Shown here: piece by piece, positions 33,300-41,025 of the stretch
How the letters are laid out: every line of letters starts with the position of its first letter
Position numbering within the stretch: position 1 is the first letter of the stretch
Notes under the pieces: model-generated
Database searches by the model: none
The model's input: only the letters and a program-made list of their open reading frames with translations
Told to the model about the DNA's origin: nothing
Assembly (NCBI GenBank): GCA_002731775.1
Contig: PCCP01000121.1
Location: 48,848-112,847, forward strand
DNA: 64,000 nucleotides
DNA from: Gammaproteobacteria bacterium
GTDB lineage: Bacteria; Pseudomonadota; Gammaproteobacteria; Pseudomonadales; Pseudohongiellaceae
Reading direction: 5' to 3'
Made by a program: the position numbers and the translations under genes

Positions 33300-34571
33300 A
33301 TGAATCCCACCAAATCGAGAAGACAATTTCTGCAATCTTCAGGCGCTCTACTGCTCGGGGCCGCGGCAACTTCGTCCCGGATCAGCGCGGCCCAGAGTGC
33401 GCCAACCAATCATCTGAAGTCGGCTATTGCCGACGAAGATTACTGGGCGATGGTGCGGGCTCAGTTCTCTTTCAGTGAAAGCTCCATACCCATGAATGCC
33501 GCCAACCTCTGTCCCTCTTTCCGCTCGGTGACTGAGACCGTTGATCTACTCACTGCCGATATTGATCGGGACTGCTCATTTAATAATCGCAGCAAATTCA
33601 ACGAGCTGTTGGCACGGTCCCGCCGCCTGGTCGCGGCACAACTCAATGTCAGTGCCGACGAGATCGCCCTGGTACGCAACACCAGTGAAGCCAATAACAT
33701 TGTCAATAATGGCCTGCAACTGAAGCCCGGGGATGAAATCCTGTTGTGGGACCAGAACCATCCAACCAATAATGTAGCCTGGGATGTACGTGCCGCTCGC
33801 TTCGGATTAACCATTAACAAGGTTTCGACGCCACGAAATCCGGCAAGTACAGCCGAACTGGTTGACAGTTTCACATCACAATTCAACTCACGCACCTCGG
33901 TGCTGGCGCTGACCCATGTTTCCAACCTCTCCGGTATAAAATTACCCATCGCCGAACTGGTTACTGCCGCACACGCCCGGGGAATTTACGTGCACGTGGA
34001 CGGGGCCCAGGTCTGGGGGGCGATGGACCTGGATCTCAAGTCATTGGACGTAGACTCGTTCAGCGCCAGTGCACACAAGTGGTATATGGGGCCGAAAGAA
34101 GTCGGGTTGCTGTATGTAAAAGACTCGAATATCGATCGCATCTGGCCCAGTGTTATCGCCCCTGGATGGGGCAATGACGTCGATACATCCCTGGTAGGGG
34201 CACGCAAGTTTGAATCCCTCGGTCAGAGAGACGACGCCGCACTGGCCGCGCTCGGTGTCGCCGCAGTCCTCCACGACAACATCGGTGCTCAGCGAATTGA
34301 AGACAGAATCGTGCAACTGGCACAGCGACTAAAACATGGCATCGCTGGCCTCGGTCAGGAGCTGGTCACACCCATGAATCCTCAATTCAGTTTTGGCGTC
34401 TGCATTATTAATGCAGCAATCGGTCAGGGTGGCACGGTCTCGAATCGTCTCTACACCGAGCACGGCATCGCCGCCGCCGCCACCGGCGGGGTACGATTAT
34501 GTCCTACAATTTACAACACCATCGAACACATCGACCGGGCGGTGGCCGCAATCGAAGCGCTTATGTCCTGA
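33300..34571 (+). CDS. Tat-exported class V aminotransferase
   Basis: 423 residues. The N-terminus KSRRQFLQSSGALLLGAAAT is a twin-arginine signal, so the folded, PLP-loaded enzyme is sent to the periplasm. The rest is a class V aminotransferase (isopenicillin-N epimerase/cysteine desulfurase fold): NAANLCPSF, LVRNTSEANNIVNNGL binding the phosphate, VHVDGAQVWGAMDLDL with the Asp that contacts the pyridine nitrogen, and the Schiff-base lysine K260 in SASAHKWYMGPKEVG. There is no Cys loop of a cysteine desulfurase. Periplasmic PLP enzymes of this kind include epimerases and lyases acting on amino acids; with the M28 peptidase upstream a peptide or amino-acid substrate is likely (inference). Confidence 0.88.
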   Translation: MNPTKSRRQFLQSSGALLLGAAATSSRISAAQSAPTNHLKSAIADEDYWAMVRAQFSFSESSIPMNAANLCPSFRSVTETVDLLTADIDRDCSFNNRSKFNELLARSRRLVAAQLNVSADEIALVRNTSEANNIVNNGLQLKPGDEILLWDQNHPTNNVAWDVRAARFGLTINKVSTPRNPASTAELVDSFTSQFNSRTSVLALTHVSNLSGIKLPIAELVTAAHARGIYVHVDGAQVWGAMDLDLKSLDVDSFSASAHKWYMGPKEVGLLYVKDSNIDRIWPSVIAPGWGNDVDTSLVGARKFESLGQRDDAALAALGVAAVLHDNIGAQRIEDRIVQLAQRLKHGIAGLGQELVTPMNPQFSFGVCIINAAIGQGGTVSNRLYTEHGIAAAATGGVRLCPTIYNTIEHIDRAVAAIEALMS

Positions 34572-35336
34572 ATAGTGATTTGTATTGCTCTAATCAGTTG
34601 GGTATACTTTTTCCTCTTCAGCAGTAAGATAATCTCTATCTTAGGTACAGGCGTATTATTAAGAGGAGCAGTTTTTATATAATTAGTAGTTAAGAAGTTT
34701 TTTATATATGCGGTGGAGTAACCCTTAATTCTAGTAGTTGGGTAGTTGCAATTAAACTTTTCACGTGGGCGATTTGCTTTGGCCCATTAAGGAGTGACAA
34801 CTAATCTCTAATCAGCGACGGAATGGTACTACCTACCTCCCAGCACAGGTAGGTCTTTTTGCAAGCAGCGAAATCACCTCCCGAAGTGTGCTTTGCGATC
34901 GCCTTGCTGAATCCCCTAATAGTGCAACCACCCGCGACCAATCGGTCGACTCTAGTTCCTTTAACAATGTCTCTGTTTCCCTCGAAATCGCCGGACTCTA
35001 TGCGCTGCGCCAGTCTGCGCGTGTTAGTGCTATCGGTGTGGAAGCCCATGTTAATGCCGGTGCTAACTATTTTTCTAGTCAGGTGAAACAACTGGATTTT
35101 ATGCTAATCCAGAAGCGCTCGGCGAACTAAATTATCGGCATTTATCGATTTGATGATAAGGAATATTTGAAATTTGAAGTAAATAGTTAAAGTGCTGGAG
35201 GGTCGCTCGAGCTGAAACCGCAGTAGCCATCTAATTCGGGCTTAGCGCTATCACTAATGCTTTGTCGACTGAGTCATCAACCAGGACAGTTAGGTGATTT
35301 TGCGCGTTATTAAAGTTTGTTTTCGCTGCTTGTGAA
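34572..35336. other. AT-rich gap with a stray terminator and a possible gene remnant
   Basis: 765 bases without a recognisable gene. 34572-34800 is clearly more AT-rich than its neighbours. 34831-34860 is a terminator-like hairpin. From about 34861 to 35130 one plus-strand frame stays open (ending AHVNAGANYFSSQ...LIQKRSAN, stop at 35128-35130), with a GTG at 34888 as the only possible start; it has no known homologue I recognise and may be the tail of a lost gene. The promoter of the oxidase operon should lie in 35131-35336. Confidence 0.45.
34831..34860 (+). terminator. Rho-independent terminator
   Basis: Arms ACCTACCT and AGGTAGGT pair perfectly around an 8-base loop, followed by CTTTTT. 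It lies 260 bases after the aminotransferase stop, with no gene in between, so it ends either a long 3' tail or a small RNA. Confidence 0.7.
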
Positions 35337-35756
35337 TTGGAGAGATTGATTATCAAATTTTTTGTAGGTCTGGCAATCTTCCTGATCCCGGTGCTAGCGG
35401 CCAAGCTGGCGTATAACGTAAAAACCTCTCCTAGTGCCGACCCTGTCAATACGCCTTGGGCGCAATACTCGATGGAGTTTGTGACCTGGAATGGCGAAAA
35501 ATGGACCAGCTGGATTCAGGATGACAACTTTGAGCACCGGCCACAGAACATGGAACAGTGGGGCGAGCACAGCACTGGCAGCGTCGCCTTCATGGATTGG
35601 GAAAACACGCCATGGCAAGCAAAAATCGAGGGCGACGAATTTATATTGGCGCATCATGGGGACTGGTTAGGCCACACCGAGCATGCCAGTGCCATCCGTT
35701 ACCGTGATTGGCAGGGTAATAAGCAACTACGAACAGTGGTCCAATTGACGCGCTGA
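35337..35756 (+). CDS. Unknown membrane-anchored protein at the head of the oxidase operon
   Basis: 139 residues if it starts at the TTG at 35337; a TTG at 35346 (GGAG three bases upstream) would shorten it by three residues. One N-terminal helix (FFVGLAIFLIPVLAAKLAY) is followed by a soluble, Trp- and His-rich domain of about 110 residues (WAQYSMEFVTWNGEKWTSWI, MDWENTPW, LAHHGDWLGHTEHAS). The tryptophan and histidine content suggests a metal or haem environment, but no known motif is present. It lies 82 bases before coxB on the same strand, so a role in oxidase biogenesis is possible. I do not recognise the family. Confidence 0.6.
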   Translation: MERLIIKFFVGLAIFLIPVLAAKLAYNVKTSPSADPVNTPWAQYSMEFVTWNGEKWTSWIQDDNFEHRPQNMEQWGEHSTGSVAFMDWENTPWQAKIEGDEFILAHHGDWLGHTEHASAIRYRDWQGNKQLRTVVQLTR

Positions 35757-35838
35757 AGGGGATTCTCCGTGGTGACAGATCACCGTCGGAGGCAGGTTTA
35801 ATAAGAAAAGTTATAAGAAGTAGAGGCAAGCTACAATC

Positions 35839-36972
35839 GTGACTTCACTCATCAATAGGCTCTGCAGAGGCCTCATTCTCTCAACCTTGTTGGCGTTCTA
35901 TAACACCGCTTTCGCGGCCGCAATGGATATGCGCCCAGGCGTGACCGACATTAGCCAGCGCATACTCCAAATCCATCACTATAGCCTAGCGATTTGCGTG
36001 GTCATGGGTGTCCTGGTCTTCGGCACCATGTTTTATTCCATGTATGCCCATCGCCGTTCCAAGCACCCCAAGCCCGCCGATTTTCACGAGAGCATGCTGG
36101 CGGAGATCGTCTGGACGGCAGTTCCGTTCTTGATTCTGATAGGCCTGGCAATTCCTGCGACGTCGGCATTAAGGGAAATAGAAGACAACAGCAACGCGGA
36201 TCTCACCGTGCTCATTACTAGCTCCCAGTGGAAGTGGCACTACCAATATCTGGATGCGGACTTCGGCTACTACAGCAATATGTCGACCCCCACCGAGCAG
36301 ATCAACAACCTCGAGACCAAGAGCAAAAACTACATACTGGAAGTGGACAATGCGTTGGTGTTGCCAACCAGCAAGAAAGTCCGATTCCTGACAACCTCCG
36401 ACGATGTCATTCACTCCTGGTGGGTGCCGGATTTCGCCGTCAAGCAGGATGCTATTCCCGGTTATATCAACGAGGCCTGGACCCGCATCGAAGTGCCGGG
36501 GCTATTCCGGGGCCAGTGCGCAGAACTCTGCGGTAAAGACCATGCCTATATGCCGATCGAAGTAGAAGTGCTGCCGGAAGAAGAGTTCGACCAGTGGATT
36601 CTGGACCAGCTATTGGCGATCGAACTGGCCTCCGGGCAGGCGGTGGCAGACCGGGCCAAAACCTGGACTCTGGCAGAACTCATGGATATAGGCCAAACCG
36701 TGTTCATCGATAATTGCGCGACCTGCCATGAGGCGGATGGCTCCGGGCAGGGCTCCACTTACCCGGCTTTGGCAGGCGGCGAGATTCCCACCGGAGATAT
36801 GTCGACGCACATCGAGCGGGTGATGGATGGCGCCGTCGATACCGAGATGCAAGCCTGGGCGCCACAGCTTTCCGATCTGGAACTGGCCTCGGTAATTACC
36901 TATGAGCGCAACGCCTTTGGCAACGACCTCGGCGACATCGTTCAGCCACTAACTATTTTCGAGTCACGTTAA
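35839..36972 (+). CDS. coxB: Cytochrome c oxidase subunit II with fused cytochrome c domain (caa3-type)
   Basis: 377 residues from a GTG start. A signal peptide (ending AFAAAMD) is followed by two transmembrane helices (about 45-70 and 90-112), and then the cupredoxin domain with the CuA site: H-S-W-W-V, then C227-x3-C231 in GQCAELCGKDHAYM with the last His and Met. Residues about 270-377 form an extra cytochrome c domain, haem motif C293-x2-C296-H297 (CATCH) and Met ligand probably in GAVDTEMQAW. This fusion is characteristic of caa3 oxidases, which accept electrons directly from a tightly bound donor such as alternative complex III, coded just downstream. Confidence 0.95.
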   Translation: MTSLINRLCRGLILSTLLAFYNTAFAAAMDMRPGVTDISQRILQIHHYSLAICVVMGVLVFGTMFYSMYAHRRSKHPKPADFHESMLAEIVWTAVPFLILIGLAIPATSALREIEDNSNADLTVLITSSQWKWHYQYLDADFGYYSNMSTPTEQINNLETKSKNYILEVDNALVLPTSKKVRFLTTSDDVIHSWWVPDFAVKQDAIPGYINEAWTRIEVPGLFRGQCAELCGKDHAYMPIEVEVLPEEEFDQWILDQLLAIELASGQAVADRAKTWTLAELMDIGQTVFIDNCATCHEADGSGQGSTYPALAGGEIPTGDMSTHIERVMDGAVDTEMQAWAPQLSDLELASVITYERNAFGNDLGDIVQPLTIFESR

Positions 36973-36984
36973 GGTAAGTCACCT

Positions 36985-38592
36985 ATGGCTGTAACTGCAG
37001 ATCACGCAATTCCGAATCGCTCTCCGTTAATAGCGTTTCTCTCCCGTTGGTTGCTGACTACAAACCACAAGGAGATTGGCACGCTCTATCTCTGGCTTAG
37101 TTTTACGCTGTTTTTCATCGCCGGGGCCATGGCAATGGTTATCCGCCTGGAGCTTTTCCAGCCCGGCATCCAGTTCGCCGAGCCGCTTTTCTACAACCAG
37201 ATGGTGACGATGCACGGGCTGATTATGGTATTCGGCGTGGTGATGCCGGGCTTCGTTGGCCTGGCAAACTGGCTGCTGCCGATGATGATCGGCGCGCCTG
37301 ACATGGCGTTGCCGCGATTGAATAATTTCAGTTTCTGGATCCTGCCCTTTGCCTTTACCCTGTTAATCTCGTCGCTGTTTATGGAGGGTGGCGCGCCCAA
37401 CTTCGGCTGGACATTTTACGCCCCCCTATCCACTACCTATGGACCACCAAGCACGGACTTCTTCATCCTCGGTGTGCATTTGATGGGGATCTCATCGGTA
37501 CTCGGGGCCATCAACATCATCGTCACCATCTTCAATCTGCGGGTAGAAGGCATGACCCTGATGAAGATGCCGCTGTTTGTCTGGACTTGGTTGATCACCG
37601 CCTTCCTGCTGGTGATGGTGATGCCGGTATTGGCCGGCGCAGTCACCATGATGCTCACCGACCGCCATTTTGGCACCAGTTTTTTCTCCGCAGTGGGAGG
37701 CGGCGATCCGGTTCTGTTCCAGCACGTGTTCTGGTTTTTTGGCCATCCGGAAGTCTACATCCTGATCCTGCCTGGCTTCGGCATCGCGTCCCAGATCATT
37801 CCCACCTTCGCCCGCAAGAAGCTGTTCGGCTACCACTCAATGGTATACGCGACTGTTTCCATCGCGATCCTCTCTTTCTTGGTCTGGGGACATCATATGT
37901 TCACAACCGGCATGCCACTAGCGGCTGAATTGTTCGTCATGTATGCCACTATGCTGATCGCCGTCCCCACCGGGGTGAAGGTGTTCAACTGGGTGGCCAC
38001 CATGTGGCGTGGTTCCATGACGTTCGAAACCCCGATGCTATTTGCTATCGGCTTCGTCATCCTGTTCACGATCGGCGGTTTCTCCGGCCTGATGCTGGCC
38101 CTGGTGCCAGCGGATTTTCAATACCACGACACCTTCTTTGTGGTGGCGCACTTTCATTATGTGCTCTATCCAGGCGCCATCTTCGGCATCATGTCGGCGG
38201 TGTATTACTGGCTGCCGAAGTGGACTGGCAACATGTACGACGAACGCCTAGGCAAGCTCCATTTCTGGACTGCAATCGTTGCGGTCAACATGACATTCTT
38301 CCCGATGCATTTCCTCGGTCTCGCCGGCATGCCCCGGCGCATCGTGGATTACTCCCTGCAGTTTGCCGATTTCAATATGGTGGCCAGCATCGGCGCCGGG
38401 ATGTTGGGCCTGACCCAGGTGTTATTCCTGTACATCGTGATCAAAACCATACGCGGTGGCGATAAGGCCACTAGCCGGGTGTGGGAGAGTGCGGAAGGGT
38501 TGGAGTGGACCATACCCTCCCCGGCACCGCTACACACGTTCTCAGCACCACCGCAATTTCCAATACCGGAGGAAGCTTACCAGCATGACTGA
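36985..38592 (+). CDS. ctaD: Cytochrome c oxidase subunit I
   Basis: 535 residues with about 12 transmembrane helices. The haem-copper core is intact: the haem a ligand His in MVTMHGLIMVFGVVMPG, the CuB His and cross-linked His-Tyr pair in WFFGHPEVYILILPGFG, the two further CuB His residues in WGHHMFTTG, and the haem a3/haem a ligand pair in VVAHFHYVLYPG. The Glu of the D-pathway is not at the usual place before the HPEVY motif (GHPEVY follows WFF), which is within the range of type A oxidases. It pumps protons while reducing oxygen. It starts 12 bases after coxB and overlaps ctaG. Confidence 0.96.
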   Translation: MAVTADHAIPNRSPLIAFLSRWLLTTNHKEIGTLYLWLSFTLFFIAGAMAMVIRLELFQPGIQFAEPLFYNQMVTMHGLIMVFGVVMPGFVGLANWLLPMMIGAPDMALPRLNNFSFWILPFAFTLLISSLFMEGGAPNFGWTFYAPLSTTYGPPSTDFFILGVHLMGISSVLGAINIIVTIFNLRVEGMTLMKMPLFVWTWLITAFLLVMVMPVLAGAVTMMLTDRHFGTSFFSAVGGGDPVLFQHVFWFFGHPEVYILILPGFGIASQIIPTFARKKLFGYHSMVYATVSIAILSFLVWGHHMFTTGMPLAAELFVMYATMLIAVPTGVKVFNWVATMWRGSMTFETPMLFAIGFVILFTIGGFSGLMLALVPADFQYHDTFFVVAHFHYVLYPGAIFGIMSAVYYWLPKWTGNMYDERLGKLHFWTAIVAVNMTFFPMHFLGLAGMPRRIVDYSLQFADFNMVASIGAGMLGLTQVLFLYIVIKTIRGGDKATSRVWESAEGLEWTIPSPAPLHTFSAPPQFPIPEEAYQHD

Positions 38593-39148
38593 GAGGCGTA
38601 ACAATCAGCGCAAGCATATAATTCTGCTTTCTGCCCTGGCTGTGGGCATGGTGGGGTTCTCATTTGCCCTGGTGCCCCTTTATGCAATCTTCTGCGAAGT
38701 AACCGGACTCAACGGCAAAAAATACGAGCGGGAAATTTCTGCCGAACCCTCGGTCCTGCAAGTGTCCGAGCGCGAAGTGACGATCCAGTTTCTGGCCCAG
38801 GTCGGTCGCGGCATGCCCTGGGAATTTCGACCCACGGAATCTAAACTCAAGGTTCGACTGGGAGAAGTTCACCTCACCTCTTACTATGCTCGTAACCGTG
38901 CCGATCAGGCGGTGACTGGCCAGGCTGTGCCCAGCGTGTCGCCAGCTTACGCCTCCAATTTTCTGCACAAACTCGAATGTTTTTGCTTCACCCAGCAACA
39001 GCTGGAGGCAGGTGAAGACCAGCAGATGGCGCTCAGGTTCTATATCGATGCGGAACTGCCTGAAGATATCAGCATGCTTACCCTTTCCTACAGCCTGTTC
39101 CAGGTGCCCGATGTGGAGGTCGCAAGCCTGGCGCTTGCGAGCAATTAA
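38585..39148 (+). CDS. ctaG: Cytochrome c oxidase assembly protein CtaG/Cox11 (CuB insertion)
   Basis: 187 residues from the ATG at 38585, which overlaps the ctaD stop by eight bases. One N-terminal transmembrane helix (IILLSALAVGMVGFSFALVP) is followed by the Cox11 beta-sandwich, with the copper-binding LECFCFTQQQLEAGE (the CFCF motif near residue 130). Cox11 delivers copper to the CuB centre of subunit I. Other family landmarks are PLYAIFCEVTGLNGK, with a third Cys, and LSYSLFQVPD. Presence between ctaD and ctaE is the standard order in Proteobacteria. Confidence 0.95.
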   Translation: MTERRNNQRKHIILLSALAVGMVGFSFALVPLYAIFCEVTGLNGKKYEREISAEPSVLQVSEREVTIQFLAQVGRGMPWEFRPTESKLKVRLGEVHLTSYYARNRADQAVTGQAVPSVSPAYASNFLHKLECFCFTQQQLEAGEDQQMALRFYIDAELPEDISMLTLSYSLFQVPDVEVASLALASN

Positions 39149-39153
39149 AAACC

Positions 39154-40035
39154 ATGGAAACACCCCGCTACTACGTACCTCACTCGAGTCCCTGGCCAAT
39201 AGTCGGCTCCGTCGCGCTTGCGGTGACCGCGTACGGCGCCGTCAATTTCATCCACCAGAGCACCGAGAAAGTGGGGGCAGAGGGCAGCTGGGGGCAACCG
39301 GTTTTCTTCATTGGGCTGGCGATGGTCGCATTCATGATGTTCGGCTGGTTCGGCACCGTTATCAGGGAATCCATCAGAGGCATGAACAGCGAATTGATGG
39401 ACCGATCCTATCGCCAGGGCATGGGCTGGTTCATTGTTTCTGAGATCATGTTCTTCGCTGCCTTCTTCGGTGCACTGTTTTACGCCCGTATCATTTCCGT
39501 GCCCTGGTTGGCAGGGGCGGGCAATAATCTGGAAACACACGTGTTGCTGTGGCCGGACTTCGCCGATATATGGCCGCTTTTCATGACTCCCGGTGGCACT
39601 GCTACGGAGGCGATGGAGGCCTGGGGCTTGCCTTTCATCAATACCGTCATCCTCGTTACCAGCAGCGTGACTGTCACCTTCGCCCACTGGGCGTTGAAGA
39701 AAAACCAGAGAATACTGTTGCCAATTTGGCTGGCGATTACGGTGGCACTGGGCACGACCTTTCTGACCTTGCAAGTCATCGAATACAGAGATGCCTATAC
39801 CGAGTTGGGGCTGACCATGGGATCCGGGATTTACGGCTCGACATTCTTTTTGCTGACCGGCTTCCACGGTGCCCACGTGACGATGGGAACGATAATGCTC
39901 GCGGTCATGCTACTGCGCTCACTGCGTGGGCATTTTTCTGCGGAAAACCATTTTGCCTTCGAAGCGGTGAGCTGGTATTGGCATTTCGTGGATGTAGTGT
40001 GGTTGTTTCTGTTTACATTTGTCTATTGGTTCTAG
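39154..40035 (+). CDS. ctaE: Cytochrome c oxidase subunit III
   Basis: 293 residues with seven transmembrane helices. Family stretches: RYYVPHSSPWPIVGSVAL at the N-terminus, GMGWFIVSEIMFFAAFFGAL with the conserved Glu, TGFHGAHVTMGTIML, and WHFVDVVWLFLFTFVYWF at the C-terminus. Subunit III stabilises subunit I and proton uptake. It starts five bases after ctaG. It ends 45 bases before the GldC-like gene and completes the oxidase part of the cluster. Confidence 0.95.
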   Translation: METPRYYVPHSSPWPIVGSVALAVTAYGAVNFIHQSTEKVGAEGSWGQPVFFIGLAMVAFMMFGWFGTVIRESIRGMNSELMDRSYRQGMGWFIVSEIMFFAAFFGALFYARIISVPWLAGAGNNLETHVLLWPDFADIWPLFMTPGGTATEAMEAWGLPFINTVILVTSSVTVTFAHWALKKNQRILLPIWLAITVALGTTFLTLQVIEYRDAYTELGLTMGSGIYGSTFFLLTGFHGAHVTMGTIMLAVMLLRSLRGHFSAENHFAFEAVSWYWHFVDVVWLFLFTFVYWF

Positions 40036-40080
40036 AGGTCTGCATGGACTCCAACATTATCGAGAGAAGCTAGCGGGATT

Positions 40081-40425
40081 ATGTCAAGAACAGCTGAAAT
40101 CAAATTAACCGTCGATCTGGACAGCGCCGACTTGCCCACGCGAATCGAGTGGCAGGCCTCGGAGGGGCAGGCAGACGGCCCCATTTCCTGTGAGTCGATG
40201 ATGCTTTCGGTCTGGGATACTAAGAACAAGTCACTGGCTGCGATTGATCTATGGATTAAGGATACCAGCGTCGAGGATTTGAACATTTATTTCTACCAGG
40301 TGATTCACAAGATGGCTGATACCTACCTGCGGGCGACAAAGAACGAGGAAATAGCGAACTCGATCCACGAGTTCGGCGAAGGGTTTGCTGAGAACCTGGG
40401 ATTGTTAAAACGGAGTGACGATTAA
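40081..40425 (+). CDS. gldC: GldC-like protein within the respiratory operon
   Basis: 114 residues, no signal peptide, cytoplasmic. The sequence aligns end to end with GldC of Bacteroidota as I know it: TAEIKLTVDLD, then PTRIEWQASEG, MLSVWDTKNKSLAAIDLWIKD, and YFYQVIHKMADTYLRAT followed by an HEFGEGFAENLG end. GldC is known from gliding motility gene sets of Bacteroidota, where it is not essential; its biochemical role is unknown. Here it sits between ctaE and actA, one stop-start junction (TAAATG) before actA, so it is part of the oxidase/ACIII operon. This location suggests a role in complex assembly rather than motility (inference). The name is by homology only. Confidence 0.85.
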   Translation: MSRTAEIKLTVDLDSADLPTRIEWQASEGQADGPISCESMMLSVWDTKNKSLAAIDLWIKDTSVEDLNIYFYQVIHKMADTYLRATKNEEIANSIHEFGEGFAENLGLLKRSDD

Positions 40426-40998
40426 ATGAACGTCTCCATTGTTCCAGCATTAAAAGTACTCAGGCCAGCGGCGATGCTGGTGATAGTCGTGCTGGTTGGC
40501 CTGGTGCTAGGCTATTGGGCGAACGCGACCTTCGTTCCTGGGGACAGCCCGGAGCAGCCGATTGCCTTCAGCCACAAGATTCACGCCGGTGACAATGAGA
40601 TCCCCTGCTTGTATTGCCACACCCAGGCACGGCGTTCGCCTTCGGCTGGAGTGCCCGCAGTTTCGAAATGTGTCGGTTGTCACCTCGAGGTGGCAACGGA
40701 GAAACCCCAGATACGTTTGCTAATGGGTTATTGGGAAAACCGGGAGCCTATTCCCTGGATCAAGGTTCACGATGTACCCGATTTCGTTCATTTCACCCAT
40801 AAACGCCACGTGCTCGCCAATATTGAGTGCCAGACCTGTCACGGACCGGTTGAGACCATGGACAGAATTCGGGTGACCAGCAGGGCGGTGGATGGCTCCG
40901 CCCAGGCCGGCCAACCGTGGAAAATGGGCCTGTGCCTGAGCTGCCACCGGGAAAACGAAGTGGAGAATGGAACCGATTGCTGGACCTGTCACAAGTAA
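40426..40998 (+). CDS. actA: Alternative complex III pentaheme cytochrome ActA
   Basis: 190 residues. An uncleaved N-terminal helix (LVIVVLVGLVLGYWANATF) anchors the protein. Five CxxCH motifs bind haem c: CLYCH (about residue 62), CVGCH, CQTCH, CLSCH and CWTCH at the C-terminal end. Two FSHKIH/FTHKRH stretches supply distal histidines. This matches ActA of ACIII (about 200 residues, five haems). It carries electrons from the quinol-oxidising module to the monohaem ActE and the caa3 oxidase coded just upstream. The start follows the gldC stop directly. Confidence 0.95.
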   Translation: MNVSIVPALKVLRPAAMLVIVVLVGLVLGYWANATFVPGDSPEQPIAFSHKIHAGDNEIPCLYCHTQARRSPSAGVPAVSKCVGCHLEVATEKPQIRLLMGYWENREPIPWIKVHDVPDFVHFTHKRHVLANIECQTCHGPVETMDRIRVTSRAVDGSAQAGQPWKMGLCLSCHRENEVENGTDCWTCHK

Positions 40999-41025
40999 AA
41001 AAACAATAGTGAAAAGTAGGACGCA

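Noticed and set aside
39145..39876. 243-codon minus-strand frame
   Set aside because: Antisense shadow of cytochrome oxidase subunit III.
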